A DNA stretch of 64,000 nt. Source: Clostridia bacterium (GTDB lineage: Bacteria; Bacillota; Clostridia; Christensenellales; Pumilibacteraceae). The stretch lies in the NCBI GenBank assembly GCA_022791915.1, contig JAAWAB010000015.1, positions 62,001-126,000 on the forward strand. The letters are read 5' to 3'. This document shows, piece after piece, positions 1-9,123 of the stretch (within the stretch, counting starts at the first letter, position 1; each line of letters starts with the position of its first letter). The position numbers were made by a program, and so were the translations under genes. Below the pieces are notes generated by a model. It had not been told where the DNA came from and searched no databases. It saw only the letters and a list, made by a program, of their open reading frames with translations.

Positions 1-1
1 C

Positions 2-655
2 AACATCGGAAACGACTTTTTGTGGCTGTATGGCGTGAGTTTTGACGGCAACGTACAAAACGGCGGCACCGCGCTCCATTTGAGCTATTACGACGTGACG
101 TCGCAGTCGTATATAAGCGCCGATTCGTCGTTTGCCAAACTGAAAAAGTTGCAAGCCTGGTACGAGAAAGTGAAGGCGGCGGGTGGCGAAGGCATGCAAT
201 TCTACCGCGAGTATTATAAAAATACCGACATCAAGTTGCAGGGGAACGGCAACGGATTGGTGGGCGTAGACGTGGAGTTTTTGGAGGCGGCGCTGTTGTT
301 TACCGCCGTGCCCGATTCCTATTTCGGACTGGACACCAACTATGACGGTACGCTGTGCTTTACGCCAAATATACCCGACGGAATCGACTGGTGGCGCATG
401 GAAAATCTGGTGTACGACGGACACTATTACGACGTAACGGCGGGAAAGAACTGTCTGTGGCTTTCGGGCACGTGCGACTATTCGACAGGTAGCGGCTCGC
501 CCGATACCAAAGTGCAGGTTACGTTCCGTAAGCCGAAGGGTAAATATAACGTGCTCGTAAACGGCACCGTATCGAATAGCTATCGGGAAAATGGCGAGAA
601 CGTGGTGGTTACCGTTCCGTTCGGCGACGTGAAAGTGCAGATAAAACTCAAATAA
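2..655 (+). CDS. C-terminal part of a glycosidase-like protein (5' end outside window)
   Basis: The frame is open from the first bases, so this is the last 217 residues of a longer protein. Visible features are a helical stretch with an NGGTALHLSYY segment, which resembles the NGG-containing helices near the end of six-hairpin (alpha/alpha)6 glycosidases. A beta-rich tail follows, with FTPNIPDGIDWW and alternating hydrophobic strands up to the stop. That arrangement (barrel end followed by a small beta-sandwich) is common in GH94, GH65 and GH78-type enzymes. The neighbouring GH94 pseudogene and LacI regulator fit a carbohydrate role. The family assignment is an inference from the tail only; the catalytic part is not in the window. 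Confidence 0.45.
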   Translation, partial: NIGNDFLWLYGVSFDGNVQNGGTALHLSYYDVTSQSYISADSSFAKLKKLQAWYEKVKAAGGEGMQFYREYYKNTDIKLQGNGNGLVGVDVEFLEAALLFTAVPDSYFGLDTNYDGTLCFTPNIPDGIDWWRMENLVYDGHYYDVTAGKNCLWLSGTCDYSTGSGSPDTKVQVTFRKPKGKYNVLVNGTVSNSYRENGENVVVTVPFGDVKVQIKLK

Positions 656-786
656 CCGTTGGGCGTCTTATTCCGCAAAAGGCGTAAGTGTAAATTTTAT
701 ACGCGGGTAAATATTCGGCAAATGCGGCATGCTCGTAAGGAGCGGTCGGTTGCAAATAAAAATACTTTTTAGGAGGAAAAGAGTTT

Positions 787-3700
787 ATGACAACAGCAAA
801 AAGAAATTTTTGCAAAGCGCTGACGGCAACGTTTGTTTGTTTGGCGCTGCTACTGTCGCTGTTCGCGGGGCTGGTTGCCGTCCGAGCGTCGGCAGATGTG
901 ACGGAGGAAGTTACTTCGTTTATGACCGGAAACATTGTAAGTGCAAATTCCAATACGGCGCGCTTTCAAGTTCCCGGTAGTGCAAACTATAAGCCGAAAG
1001 CGGAAAACAAAAGCGGTATTCACGTAACGGGTACCATGACGGGTCCTATCGAAGGGACAACAGACGGAGAAGTTCGCTGGAATATCGACCGTCCTACAAC
1101 GGTAGACGATTTTTTGGATAACATTTTATACAACGGGCATACCGTAAAAGAATGGTGGGCAGGTGTTGACGCTTCCGAAGGGGCGAAAGATTACCGAATG
1201 ATTGTTATCAACGTCAGTAATTCGGAAGACAGTAGTTTTGATATTGCCCGTCATAGTCTTACAACACTCAATCCGAACAATGGAAAACCCGCGGTTTATT
1301 TTGACGACGGCGATACGATAGTATTGAAAAAAGGTCTTACGCTGGTTTCGAGTGACGGTTCCAATACGCTCAATAAAGACGCTTGGGAATATTACACGAA
1401 AAACGACAAAAAAATTGTTCTCGGCAGAACTTTGGCGTTTCGGTATACCGATAGTGCGACGGAGCCGGGTGCAGGAAAAGGGTCGTGGTCGGAAGATTAC
1501 ACGGGAATGGAGCAGTATGCTACGGCGGCAGGTGTAACGAGCGTTTCCAAAATTTTACCGCATATGGCTGATGTTGTAATCAGTGGCGGATATACGCCTC
1601 GTGCACATGGAGGAGCAGATGCAAATTTCCATCACAACAGAAAAATTGTAAAGTTCAAAAGTTTTTACGATAATTTGTTATTTAACGGACACACGGCAGG
1701 CGAATGGGAAGACGGTGTGACCGTAGACGGAGAAACACTGTATTTCGATTACGGTGTGCATGTAAGTAACGATGCGGGATACGGTGTGCAAGGCGACCAA
1801 TATTTGCGTCTGAACAAAGTGCAGTACACCGATAGTACGAAAACCGGCGTAAAAGAAGTGCCGTATACGGAAGGGGATACAATCACGTTTAAGGCGGGTT
1901 GCACATTGCCCGAAAAGCGTAACGGAGCTTGGGAATACTATGCCACAGATGACGGGAAACCGCTGATGTTCAAAGAAACCGTTGCGTATCAGTTCCGTGG
2001 CGGCAAATGGGTGCGCATAGACTGGGAAGCAATTCAGAATGCCAACGAAGCATTGATTGAACTGAAAATACCCGAAACAAACAAAATGCACAATTTGTAT
2101 CTCGGGGTTTCCAACAACACGACGGATGCGCCTGTATTCACGCCCAAAGCCGATAATATGACGGGAACGGGTGCGCAAGCCGCCGCTGCCGAACTGATTG
2201 ATTTCTTCGATTTCCTGCTCATTAACGGGCACACTATTCCCGAGTGGGCAAAAGGCGTAGACGGCACCGTAATCAACTATAACGTGCACGTCAACAACAA
2301 AACGGGTACCGAAGGCGAAGCGAGCGCCGTGTGGAATAACGACGGTTATATTACCATTGTAAAGAACGACGCAAGCAATACTGTTGCGGCGTTTGAAAAC
2401 GGCGATATTGTTACTATTAAAAAAGGTTTTTCGTTCATCGGTAAAAAAGCGGGCGAACAGGGCGAGTGGACGTATTACACCAATAAAGACGGAAAACGCG
2501 CCATAGTAAAAGCAGACATCGGATTGCGCTATAATGCCACCAACAATACATGGAAGAAATTCGTGGGCGGTGTGACGGCAATCTCGTTTGCCGATGCGTC
2601 TTACACCGTAGATTTGAACGCTACCAGAAAAATCGAACCCAATGTAACGGTAGCAGACCCCGAGGACGAATACACGCTCACTTGGTCGTCGTCTGTACCC
2701 GCGGTAGCAACCGTGTCGGCAGACGGAACCGTTAAGGGATTAAAACGCGGCAAAACCACCATTACCGCCACGAGCGACAACGGCGGCAAAAAAGCGTCGT
2801 ACACGCTGGTGGTAAAAGACCCCAACTCCACGCCTGCGTCCGCCATGGTGACCGACGGCACACTGTTCCTGTTTGAAGAAGACGGCATCATAGTAGACCC
2901 TATCGACGAAGTGCTCGAATCTACGGGGTACACGTTGGAAGTGGGTGACGGAACCGAATATAACTACAAGCTGGTTGTCAATTCTTTACTCTACAAGGGG
3001 AAACGCGACCTTGTGTTGCCCATAAATTACGGTACGCAAGACGACGCACGTGTTGACTTTTCCACTGCCGAAGAAGACAGCGGCTATATGCTTTCGGCGG
3101 GCGACGTAGAAGCAAGCATGTCGGCGGCAAACGTAATCAAGTGGAAGACGGCGGAAAAGATGATACTCGAAGTGTGCGCGCTTGAAGGGTCGGCAACGGT
3201 TACGCTTACGGCATGGTTGCCTGCCGCCGATAACGGCGTGTTCGGCGACGTGAGTGCAAAAGACAATACCTACAAACTCGGCACGATTACAATTCTTATC
3301 GAACTCGAAGCCGAAGATTTGAGCGAACGCGGCAGATTCCGTGAAGCCCGCGCCAACGAAGTGGGACAGGTGCTCGTGGATTACGATTGGTTCAACGGAA
3401 TTACCTGGGCGCCCTACACCGTGGTAGGTGCGCAAGCTACGCCCAACGGAAGTCTGGCGGCAGGTTGGAATAACTTCCAGCATTTGCCCGCCGCCGATAA
3501 AGAGAGATTGCCCGACTTCTTCGGTAAAATTTTAGTAAACGGCACCACGCACGACGTGTATTCCCAAACCGAGGGTGTAGACCTGAACTTGCATTTGCGC
3601 GAGCAATATATCGAGGTCCGTCAGTACGGCGCAATCGGGCAGACCGACGCGCAGAAAATGCGGCAGTGGAAAGACGGCACCGTGCTCGAATTCAAGAAAG

Positions 3701-4284
3701 GTTTCCGCTTGATTCAGAAAGTCCGTCTGGGCGGCACCAACGATGCGCCCGTGTGCGAAGTGAACTATCTCCATGACGAAATCGGACAGTACTGGGTACT
3801 CGATTACGATCAGAAATTCGTATACGACGCCGAAACGAACAGCTGGTCGAAAGATTACAGCGCTATCGACAAAGTAACAATCAATCAGGCAACCGCAACG
3901 GTGAAACCCAACACCACGTTGCAACTTGTGGCGGCGGTGGTGCCCGCAGCGGATAAGCCGGATAACACCATGGTAAACAGAACGCTCACCTGGTCGAGCA
4001 GTAACACCGCGGTTGCTACCGTAGACGAAAACGGTCTGGTTACAATCGGTGCGCAGGAAGGAACCGTTGTTATCACCGCAAAAGCGGCGGACGGCAGCGC
4101 GGCAATATGCACGATTACCGTTTCCGCCACTGCCAAAGACGACGACACCGGCGAAGGTGACGGCGGCGATAAAAAGGGTTGCGGTTGCGGCGGCAACGTA
4201 GTTGCGTCTGCGGCGCTCATGGGCGGCGTCATGCTGCTTGCGGCAGGACTTTTGATTGCCAAACGCAGAAAGAGCAAAGTATAA
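787..4284 (+). CDS. Secreted repeat/BIG2 surface protein with C-terminal membrane anchor
   Basis: A 1165-residue exported protein. It has a signal peptide (positive start, hydrophobic core at about residues 14-32, likely cleavage after ASA near 36). Four divergent copies of a domain begin with a phrase like ILYNGHTVKEW at about residues 107, 291, 471 and 909. Each copy runs to a motif of the type GDxxxxKKGxxL and a WxYY line. Two BIG2 (bacterial Ig-like) domains lie at about 595-680 and 1030-1115, with the typical TWSSSxxxVATV core. The tail is KKGCGCGG, then a membrane helix and KRRK. A good ribosome binding site, AGGAGG, lies about ten bases before the ATG. BIG2 domains are known from adhesins and glycan-binding surface proteins. 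The repeat unit was not recognised. The function is probably surface binding; no enzyme motif was seen. Confidence 0.75.
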   Translation: MTTAKRNFCKALTATFVCLALLLSLFAGLVAVRASADVTEEVTSFMTGNIVSANSNTARFQVPGSANYKPKAENKSGIHVTGTMTGPIEGTTDGEVRWNIDRPTTVDDFLDNILYNGHTVKEWWAGVDASEGAKDYRMIVINVSNSEDSSFDIARHSLTTLNPNNGKPAVYFDDGDTIVLKKGLTLVSSDGSNTLNKDAWEYYTKNDKKIVLGRTLAFRYTDSATEPGAGKGSWSEDYTGMEQYATAAGVTSVSKILPHMADVVISGGYTPRAHGGADANFHHNRKIVKFKSFYDNLLFNGHTAGEWEDGVTVDGETLYFDYGVHVSNDAGYGVQGDQYLRLNKVQYTDSTKTGVKEVPYTEGDTITFKAGCTLPEKRNGAWEYYATDDGKPLMFKETVAYQFRGGKWVRIDWEAIQNANEALIELKIPETNKMHNLYLGVSNNTTDAPVFTPKADNMTGTGAQAAAAELIDFFDFLLINGHTIPEWAKGVDGTVINYNVHVNNKTGTEGEASAVWNNDGYITIVKNDASNTVAAFENGDIVTIKKGFSFIGKKAGEQGEWTYYTNKDGKRAIVKADIGLRYNATNNTWKKFVGGVTAISFADASYTVDLNATRKIEPNVTVADPEDEYTLTWSSSVPAVATVSADGTVKGLKRGKTTITATSDNGGKKASYTLVVKDPNSTPASAMVTDGTLFLFEEDGIIVDPIDEVLESTGYTLEVGDGTEYNYKLVVNSLLYKGKRDLVLPINYGTQDDARVDFSTAEEDSGYMLSAGDVEASMSAANVIKWKTAEKMILEVCALEGSATVTLTAWLPAADNGVFGDVSAKDNTYKLGTITILIELEAEDLSERGRFREARANEVGQVLVDYDWFNGITWAPYTVVGAQATPNGSLAAGWNNFQHLPAADKERLPDFFGKILVNGTTHDVYSQTEGVDLNLHLREQYIEVRQYGAIGQTDAQKMRQWKDGTVLEFKKGFRLIQKVRLGGTNDAPVCEVNYLHDEIGQYWVLDYDQKFVYDAETNSWSKDYSAIDKVTINQATATVKPNTTLQLVAAVVPAADKPDNTMVNRTLTWSSSNTAVATVDENGLVTIGAQEGTVVITAKAADGSAAICTITVSATAKDDDTGEGDGGDKKGCGCGGNVVASAALMGGVMLLAAGLLIAKRRKSKV

Positions 4285-4297
4285 TTTCTCCTCCGAC

Positions 4298-4344
4298 GGC
4301 AGAAAGCAAAGGCGTATGCGGCACAGTCGCTGCGCCTTTCTGCC
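4298..4344 (+). other. Long-looped inverted repeat between surface protein and GH94 gene
   Basis: Nine perfectly complementary bases (GGCAGAAAG and CTTTCTGCC) are separated by 29 bases that can pair further (GGCG/CGCC). No T-run follows, so it is not a standard terminator. It may stabilise or attenuate the upstream message. The 109-base gap holds nothing else recognisable. Confidence 0.3.
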
Positions 4345-4393
4345 ATGTTCGGAAAAACGCAACGCATTATTTGATAACAAACGGAGTTACATC

Positions 4394-6641
4394 ATGAATC
4401 CTTATTTTTTTGACGATGCAAAGGGTACGTTCACGTTCACCGACCCCGAAACGGGAAAGGATTGGAGTAATCACCTATGGAACGACCGCGGCTATATTCT
4501 CACGGTAACGCATATGGGAACTACGTTTTCGCGCTACGTAGACGAAAACAATGTGCAGGTGAATCTTAACTGTCCGCACAGCGGTGCGCTTTACGTGCGC
4601 GACGAAGAGAGCAAACGGTATTGGAATATTGCGGGTTATCCGTCGCTTGTCGAAATTACCGACTATACGTGCGAGCACGGGCACGGGCAAGGGCATACGC
4701 GCATTTCATCGCGTTTCGGCGGTATAGAAGGGAGTATTGCGTATGCGGTGGCGGAAAGCGATACGGCGGAAGTTTGGGAAGTTACGCTCACCAATCGCGA
4801 TACAAGAACGCGCACATTAAGTCTGTTTGCGGCAACGATGTTCGAGCTCAACGGATACAGCCAACCCGTGTATTACAGCGCGGGCACTACGTCCGACACC
4901 CGATACAATCAAGACGCACATGCGGTGTGTTGTGTGTTGCAGAATCCGTTTATGCCGCATGCGCGGTGTTGCGGATATATTTCGTCGTCCGAACCTGTTT
5001 TTTCTTATGACGGCAACTACGAAAAATTCATCGGCACTATGGGCACGCCCACCAAGCCGCGTTTGTTGGAAAACGGCGGAGATTGCACTCGCTCGCTTGC
5101 CACGGTGCGCGCCCGCGGCGGCGTGTTGCAGAATCGGATAACGTTGCGTCCCGACGAGAGCAAAACGGTATATTATGTTTTGGGGCTTTGCAACGGGGAA
5201 GAAGAATTGCTTGCGGGATATAAAGAGCGTATGGCGTGGGCAAAAGAACGCGTTACGGCGGCAGAACAAACGGCTGCCCAAAAATACGCCGCATTGCGCA
5301 CGCATTGCTCCGACGCCCGTATCAACGGTATCATGAATTATTGGGCGGTCGTATTGTACTATCGGAAAAAAGGCGGTGCGCGACAACGCCCAGCTTGCGA
5401 TGGCGGTACTTGATTTCGACGCCGCGTTTGCCGTGAAAATAGCCGAAGAGTGTGTGGCACATCAGTATGCCGACGGGCACGCGGTACTTACCTGGTATCC
5501 TTATCTTGAACCGAATATTTATTCCGACCCTTCCGCATGGCTCATTCTATGCGTGTGCGAAACGGTGAAAGAAACGGGAGATTTCGACTGGTTGCGGAAA
5601 GAGATTCCCTATCTCGACGGCGGCTCCGATACGGTCTACAAACACGTTGTACGCGCGGCAGAATGGTTTATGCGGGCGGATAATCTGGGAGCGCACGGCT
5701 TGCCGCGTATTCACCATGCCGACTGAAACGACGCGCTCAATATTCCCGACGAACAGGCGGAATCCGTGTGGCTTGCCATGGCAGTGTGCTACGCTTATCG
5801 CGAGCTTGCCGCTTTGGCGGAAATGTGCGACAACGCTATGTTTGCCCAAACTCTTCTTGCCGAACGCAATCGGCTTGCCGACGCCGTGAACGCTACGGCG
5901 TATAACGGCGAGTATTACGTGCGCGCGTTTTCGCAGTTCGGAACGGTGGGTGACAAAGGCGACCCCAACGGCGGCAATATTTATATCAATCCGCAGGTGT
6001 GGGCGATTCTGGCGGATATTGTGCCGCCTGACCGATTGAAAAGCGTCACGGCGGCAATCGACGGCATGGAAACGGACGAGGGGATTCCGCTGTGCGCGCC
6101 GCCGTATCGGACATACGATGTGCATGTGGGCAGAATGAGCGGCATGTTGCCGGGCGTATACGAAAACGGCGGAATCTATAATCATGCCGCCTGTTTCAAA
6201 ATTATGGCGGACTGCATGCTCGGCAGGGGCGACCGGGCACTCAAAACATTTTTGTCGGTTATACCCGACGGTTCACATAATCCGAGTGCGGTAACAACCA
6301 CCGAACCGTATGTGTTCACCAACTGCTATCTGCAACATCCGTCGGTACGTATGCAGGTGGGATTTTCCTGGCAGACGGGTACTTCGGCATGGGCGCTACG
6401 GTGCTACTACGAAGGGATTTTGGGGCTGATTCGCACGTACGACGGCTTGCGTATTCGTCCGTGTTTGCCGCGTGAGTGGAATAGGGTGACGGCAATGCGT
6501 CGTTATCGCGGCGCCGAACTGCATTTTTGTTTTGAGCGGCGCGGGCACGCACAGCCGCGAATTTTTGTAGACGGCAAACCGCTTTCGGGCGATGTTTTGC
6601 CGCCGCTTTCGGGCAGGCACGATATTGCGGTGGAATTCTGA
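4394..6641 (+). pseudogene. Broken GH94 glycoside phosphorylase gene (frameshift plus in-frame TGA)
   Basis: Read through, this encodes about 749 residues of a family GH94 phosphorylase (cellobiose/chitobiose phosphorylase type), which cleaves a beta-glycosidic bond with phosphate in the cytoplasm. The N-terminal beta-sandwich runs from the ATG at 4394 (GGAG before it) to about 5345. The frame then shifts near 5340-5355, and the conserved GKKAVRDNAQ helix continues in another frame. At 5724-5726 a TGA replaces the tryptophan codon of the ADWND motif, whose aspartate is the catalytic acid in the family. Beyond it, in the same frame, come NDALN, GRMSGMLPGVYENGG, a TEPY segment, SWQTGT and a LPREW tail, all typical of GH94. 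Other genes here use TGA as stop, so recoding is unlikely. It is a decaying gene or carries sequencing errors. The LacI regulator just downstream may have controlled it. Confidence 0.88.
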
Positions 6642-6661
6642 ATGATGTACCGTAAAACAGT

Positions 6662-6689
6662 TTGAAAAAAAAGAGAGTCGTGGTATAAT
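6662..6689 (+). promoter_or_regulatory. Sigma-A promoter for lacI-type gene
   Basis: TTGAAA, 16 bases, TATAAT, lying between the GH94 stop and the LacI-family start. The -10 is a perfect consensus match. The expected transcript start is near 6696. Confidence 0.8.
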
Positions 6690-6728
6690 AACAGGCAGAA
6701 AAGATTTCGGATGGGAGAGTATGCCGCG

Positions 6729-7754
6729 ATGAACAGGAGAAAAGACGTGATTACCAGAAAAGATGTTGCAATCAAAGCGGGCGTATCTGTGGCAACGGTT
6801 TCCAATGTATTTTCGGGCAAGGATATCGTTTCGCCGCGTTCGGTAGAGCGTGTTTTGCAAGCCGCCAAAGAATTGCGCTACGTACCCAACAGTACGGCGC
6901 GCAGTCTTTCGCTCGGAAGGAGCAATCATATCGGCATTGCCATCAACGAAGCAATTAACCCGTTCCATATGGAAATCGTCAAATACGTGGAAGACTACGC
7001 CATAAAAAACGGCTTTCTCGTAACCATTTTCGATATTTCCGACAGTTTGAAAGGCAAAATATCGTTTATCGAAAAATTCAGCCTTGACGCGCTCATCAAT
7101 TTCACTACCGTACAGTTTTACGACGAGTTCTGCGAGATTCTGCAATCCAAAAACACCGTTATGGTCAATTTCGGATTGGATAAAGGTCCGTCGTTCGGGC
7201 GTCGGGACGAAGACGCCATGATTGCTTTTATGGAAAAACTGCGCGAGTTGGGGCACACACGCGTAGGATTCGTGAGCACAATCGACGAATCGGTACTTCG
7301 GCGTGACGAGCGCGGAAAAACGTTTTTTGCCAACCGCGAAAAAATGGGATTTGCCGCAAACGATTCTTATATCGTGTGCGCCAAAGGTTCGGCGTTCGAT
7401 TCGTTGCGGTTCGGTTACACGGGCGCAAAAGAATTGCTGTCTCGCTGTCCCGAAATTACCGCGCTGTTTGCATTGAACGACCTTGCGGCAATCGGAACCA
7501 TACGTGCCGCCAAAGAATTGGGTTACGATTGCCCCCGCGATATTTCGGTTATCGGGTTTGATAACATTGCGCTCACCGAATCGTATATTCCTTCCGTTTC
7601 CACCGTGGGATTCGATAAAAAGGAATACGGACAGAATATGGCGAAAAAGACCATAGAGTGTATCTTGGAAAAATCCACGGGAAAAGGATACGATTTCAAA
7701 GTGAAGAGCGTGCCGTATTTCCGCGAGTCTATCGGCGTCGCCAAATACAGATAA
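6729..7754 (+). CDS. LacI-family transcriptional regulator
   Basis: A 341-residue regulator of the LacI/GalR family. The N-terminal helix-turn-helix reads VAIKAGVSVATVSNVF, followed by the hinge helix region PNSTARSLSLG. A periplasmic-binding-protein-like sugar-sensing domain then runs from about residue 60 to 325, with the SVIGFDN phrase typical of the family. The ATG at 6729 is preferred because GGGAGAG sits nine bases upstream; an in-frame ATG at 6711 would add six residues. The gene has its own promoter and ends in a strong terminator, so it is monocistronic. It follows the broken GH94 gene, so it probably represses local glycan-use genes in response to a sugar. The effector is unknown. 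Confidence 0.9.
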   Translation: MNRRKDVITRKDVAIKAGVSVATVSNVFSGKDIVSPRSVERVLQAAKELRYVPNSTARSLSLGRSNHIGIAINEAINPFHMEIVKYVEDYAIKNGFLVTIFDISDSLKGKISFIEKFSLDALINFTTVQFYDEFCEILQSKNTVMVNFGLDKGPSFGRRDEDAMIAFMEKLRELGHTRVGFVSTIDESVLRRDERGKTFFANREKMGFAANDSYIVCAKGSAFDSLRFGYTGAKELLSRCPEITALFALNDLAAIGTIRAAKELGYDCPRDISVIGFDNIALTESYIPSVSTVGFDKKEYGQNMAKKTIECILEKSTGKGYDFKVKSVPYFRESIGVAKYR

Positions 7755-7772
7755 AAGAACGTGAAAGATAAC

Positions 7773-7812
7773 AAAAAAGGCAATCCGAATTTTCATCGGG
7801 TTGCCTTTTGCG
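7773..7812 (+). terminator. Rho-independent terminator after lacI-type gene
   Basis: The stem AAAAGGCAA-CCGA pairs with TCGG-TTGCCTTTT around a short loop. The T-rich side serves the LacI-type gene, and the A-rich side could serve the convergent cysteine-rich genes. Confidence 0.8.
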
Positions 7813-7826
7813 ATTAAGAAATTTTT

Positions 7827-8111
7827 TTACTTTCTGTTTTTCATATAGTCGCACAATGCGTCTTTACATTCTTCGCAACTTTGCAATTTTTCGGTGCAGT
7901 CGCAACCTTCTTTGCAAAGGCAAGCGTATTCTTTGCAGATTTCGTCCAGTTCGTATATTACGTCGTTGGCGATTTCCGCGTCGGTAAGACGCACGCTGTC
8001 ACGCGCTTCGGGCGTGCAACCGCATGCGCAGTCGCTCGTTTCTTCGTCTTTACAATTGCTGTTGCAACCGCAACGGTTTTTTTCGTTTTTGTTAAAGAAA
8101 TTGAATTTCAT
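7827..8111 (-). CDS. Cysteine-rich small protein, 94 residues
   Basis: A small soluble protein with 14 cysteines in 94 residues, grouped as CGC, CACGC, CLC, CDC and SCEEC. The middle of the protein (about residues 40-60) is a cysteine-free acidic helix. No signal peptide or membrane helix is visible, so it is predicted to be cytosolic, where the clusters could bind metal. AAAGGAG lies six bases before the ATG. It follows, after 13 bases, another cysteine-containing small protein on the same strand, so the two form a small operon. The family was not recognised. It could be a metallothionein-like or zinc-binding protein, but the spacing matches no pattern I know. Confidence 0.65.
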   Translation of the reverse strand: MKFNFFNKNEKNRCGCNSNCKDEETSDCACGCTPEARDSVRLTDAEIANDVIYELDEICKEYACLCKEGCDCTEKLQSCEECKDALCDYMKNRK

Positions 8112-8124
8112 TGTTTTTCTCCTT

Positions 8125-8292
8125 TCAGTCGTTTTTCAGCTCTTCGCTCGGGATTCCCATGCGCACGCGGCTTTGGTTTGCCACTTCGCCCAAAATTTTG
8201 CGCAGGTTGTCGCAGTTGCATTCGCATGCATAGTTGCAGCATTTCTTATACACGAGTTTTTCTTTTTCCAGTACGGAATTTTCCGATGCCAT
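8125..8292 (-). CDS. Small cysteine-cluster protein, 55 residues
   Basis: The ATG at 8292 is chosen because AAGGAGG lies eight bases upstream; a further in-frame ATG at 8316 lacks this. The 55-residue product has a helical start, then a compact cluster CCNYACECNC (five cysteines within ten residues), then a charged tail ending in PSEELKND. It is the first gene of a two-gene operon with the cysteine-rich protein at 7827-8111. No family was recognised. Metal binding is an inference from the cluster. Confidence 0.6.
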   Translation of the reverse strand: MASENSVLEKEKLVYKKCCNYACECNCDNLRKILGEVANQSRVRMGIPSEELKND

Positions 8293-8472
8293 ATTTTTTG
8301 CCTCCTTTTCGGTCATCGCGGTTATTGTGCGTAATATTTGCCCGATTTATGCGGCAAAGTAGCGGGGCGGAGCAGAAGATTTTTCAAAGGGTTTGTGTGT
8401 TGGGGTAAGAGTGTATTTTTTTGTCGGTTTGTAGCATAATAGGTTTAGAATCCCGAAAAGGCGGTATAATTG

Positions 8473-8676
8473 ATGAAAGTATATCAGATAGAAGTGGATG
8501 ACACTCTCAATCACATCTTGGAGGAGGCGGCACGGATTATGGACGTTAATATCGAAAGTTTTATCACCGAAATTCTGAACAGGTATGCGCTTGACCCGCA
8601 TATTATGGAAAAGGAAGACGTGAAAGACGGCTACGAAAAGATGGGCGATATCAACCTCGAAATCAGCAATCGATAA
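8473..8676 (+). CDS. Probable MazE-like antitoxin
   Basis: A 67-residue protein ending 13 bases before a MazF/EndoA-type toxin gene, the usual antitoxin position. It begins with a short beta-strand and helices (VYQIEVDDTLNHILEEA) of the kind seen in ribbon-helix-helix antitoxins such as the MazE/YdcD group of Firmicutes, and has an acidic C-terminus. The assignment rests mainly on context and size. A TATAAT lies only two bases before this ATG. If that is a real -10 box, translation would start further in, for example at the ATG of MDVNIESF. Confidence 0.65.
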   Translation: MKVYQIEVDDTLNHILEEAARIMDVNIESFITEILNRYALDPHIMEKEDVKDGYEKMGDINLEISNR

Positions 8677-8689
8677 AAGGTGAAAAGCG

Positions 8690-9043
8690 GTGGAAATCAG
8701 ACGCGGTGATATATTTTATGCCGATTTGAGTCCGGTGGTCGGCAGTGAGCAGGGCGGCGTGCGTCCCGTGCTCATTATACAGAATAATGTGGGCAATCGG
8801 TACTCGCCTACAATCATTGCGGGCGCAATTACCAGTCAGATGACCAAAGCAAAGTTGCCCACGCACATCGAAGTGGCAAGCGGCAAATTCGGACTCCCCA
8901 AAGATTCGGTGATTCTTTTGGAGCAACTGCGCACGCTCGACAAACGGCGTCTGCGCGAAAAACTGGGCACGCTCGACCGTGACACCCAGCGCAAAGTAGA
9001 CAAAGCTATTTTGATTTCGCTCGGTTTTGCCGAAAGCTATTAA
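8690..9043 (+). CDS. ndoA: MazF/EndoA-type endoribonuclease toxin
   Basis: A 117-residue PemK/MazF family protein. It opens with [19 protein letters not shown] and [12 protein letters not shown], the standard family start. AGAITSQ and the [10 protein letters not shown] line follow, with the arginine and threonine used in RNA cleavage by characterised members. These enzymes cut single-stranded RNA at short motifs (UACAU in Bacillus subtilis EndoA) and are neutralised by the antitoxin encoded just upstream. The start is GTG with AAAGGTG about seven bases before it. In Firmicutes such chromosomal copies are widespread and behave as stress regulators. The length is normal for the family. Confidence 0.93.
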   Translation: MEIRRGDIFYADLSPVVGSEQGGVRPVLIIQNNVGNRYSPTIIAGAITSQMTKAKLPTHIEVASGKFGLPKDSVILLEQLRTLDKRRLREKLGTLDRDTQRKVDKAILISLGFAESY

Positions 9044-9080
9044 AAAAAGCCGCAACCCAAGCGGTACATAAAATCGGCAG

Positions 9081-9103
9081 CGGACGCAATGCGTCCGTTT
9101 TTT
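9081..9103 (+). terminator. Terminator after the MazEF-like pair
   Basis: The stem CGGACGC-aat-GCGTCCG is followed by six T residues. Confidence 0.85.
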
Positions 9104-9123
9104 GTGTGGTAAAACCGTCGGTA

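Noticed and set aside
5724-5726. TGA read as tryptophan (alternative genetic code)
   Set aside because: Many intact genes in the window end in TGA, for example the genes ending at 24601, 26379 and 27023, and their tryptophans are TGG.
6396-7796. A 466-codon minus-strand frame
   Set aside because: It overlaps the GH94 tail and the LacI-type gene, both clearly real, and its product is unlike any protein.
8465-8470. TATAAT as promoter of the MazE-like gene
   Set aside because: It is two bases before the ATG and has no good -35. It would only be valid if the gene started further downstream.
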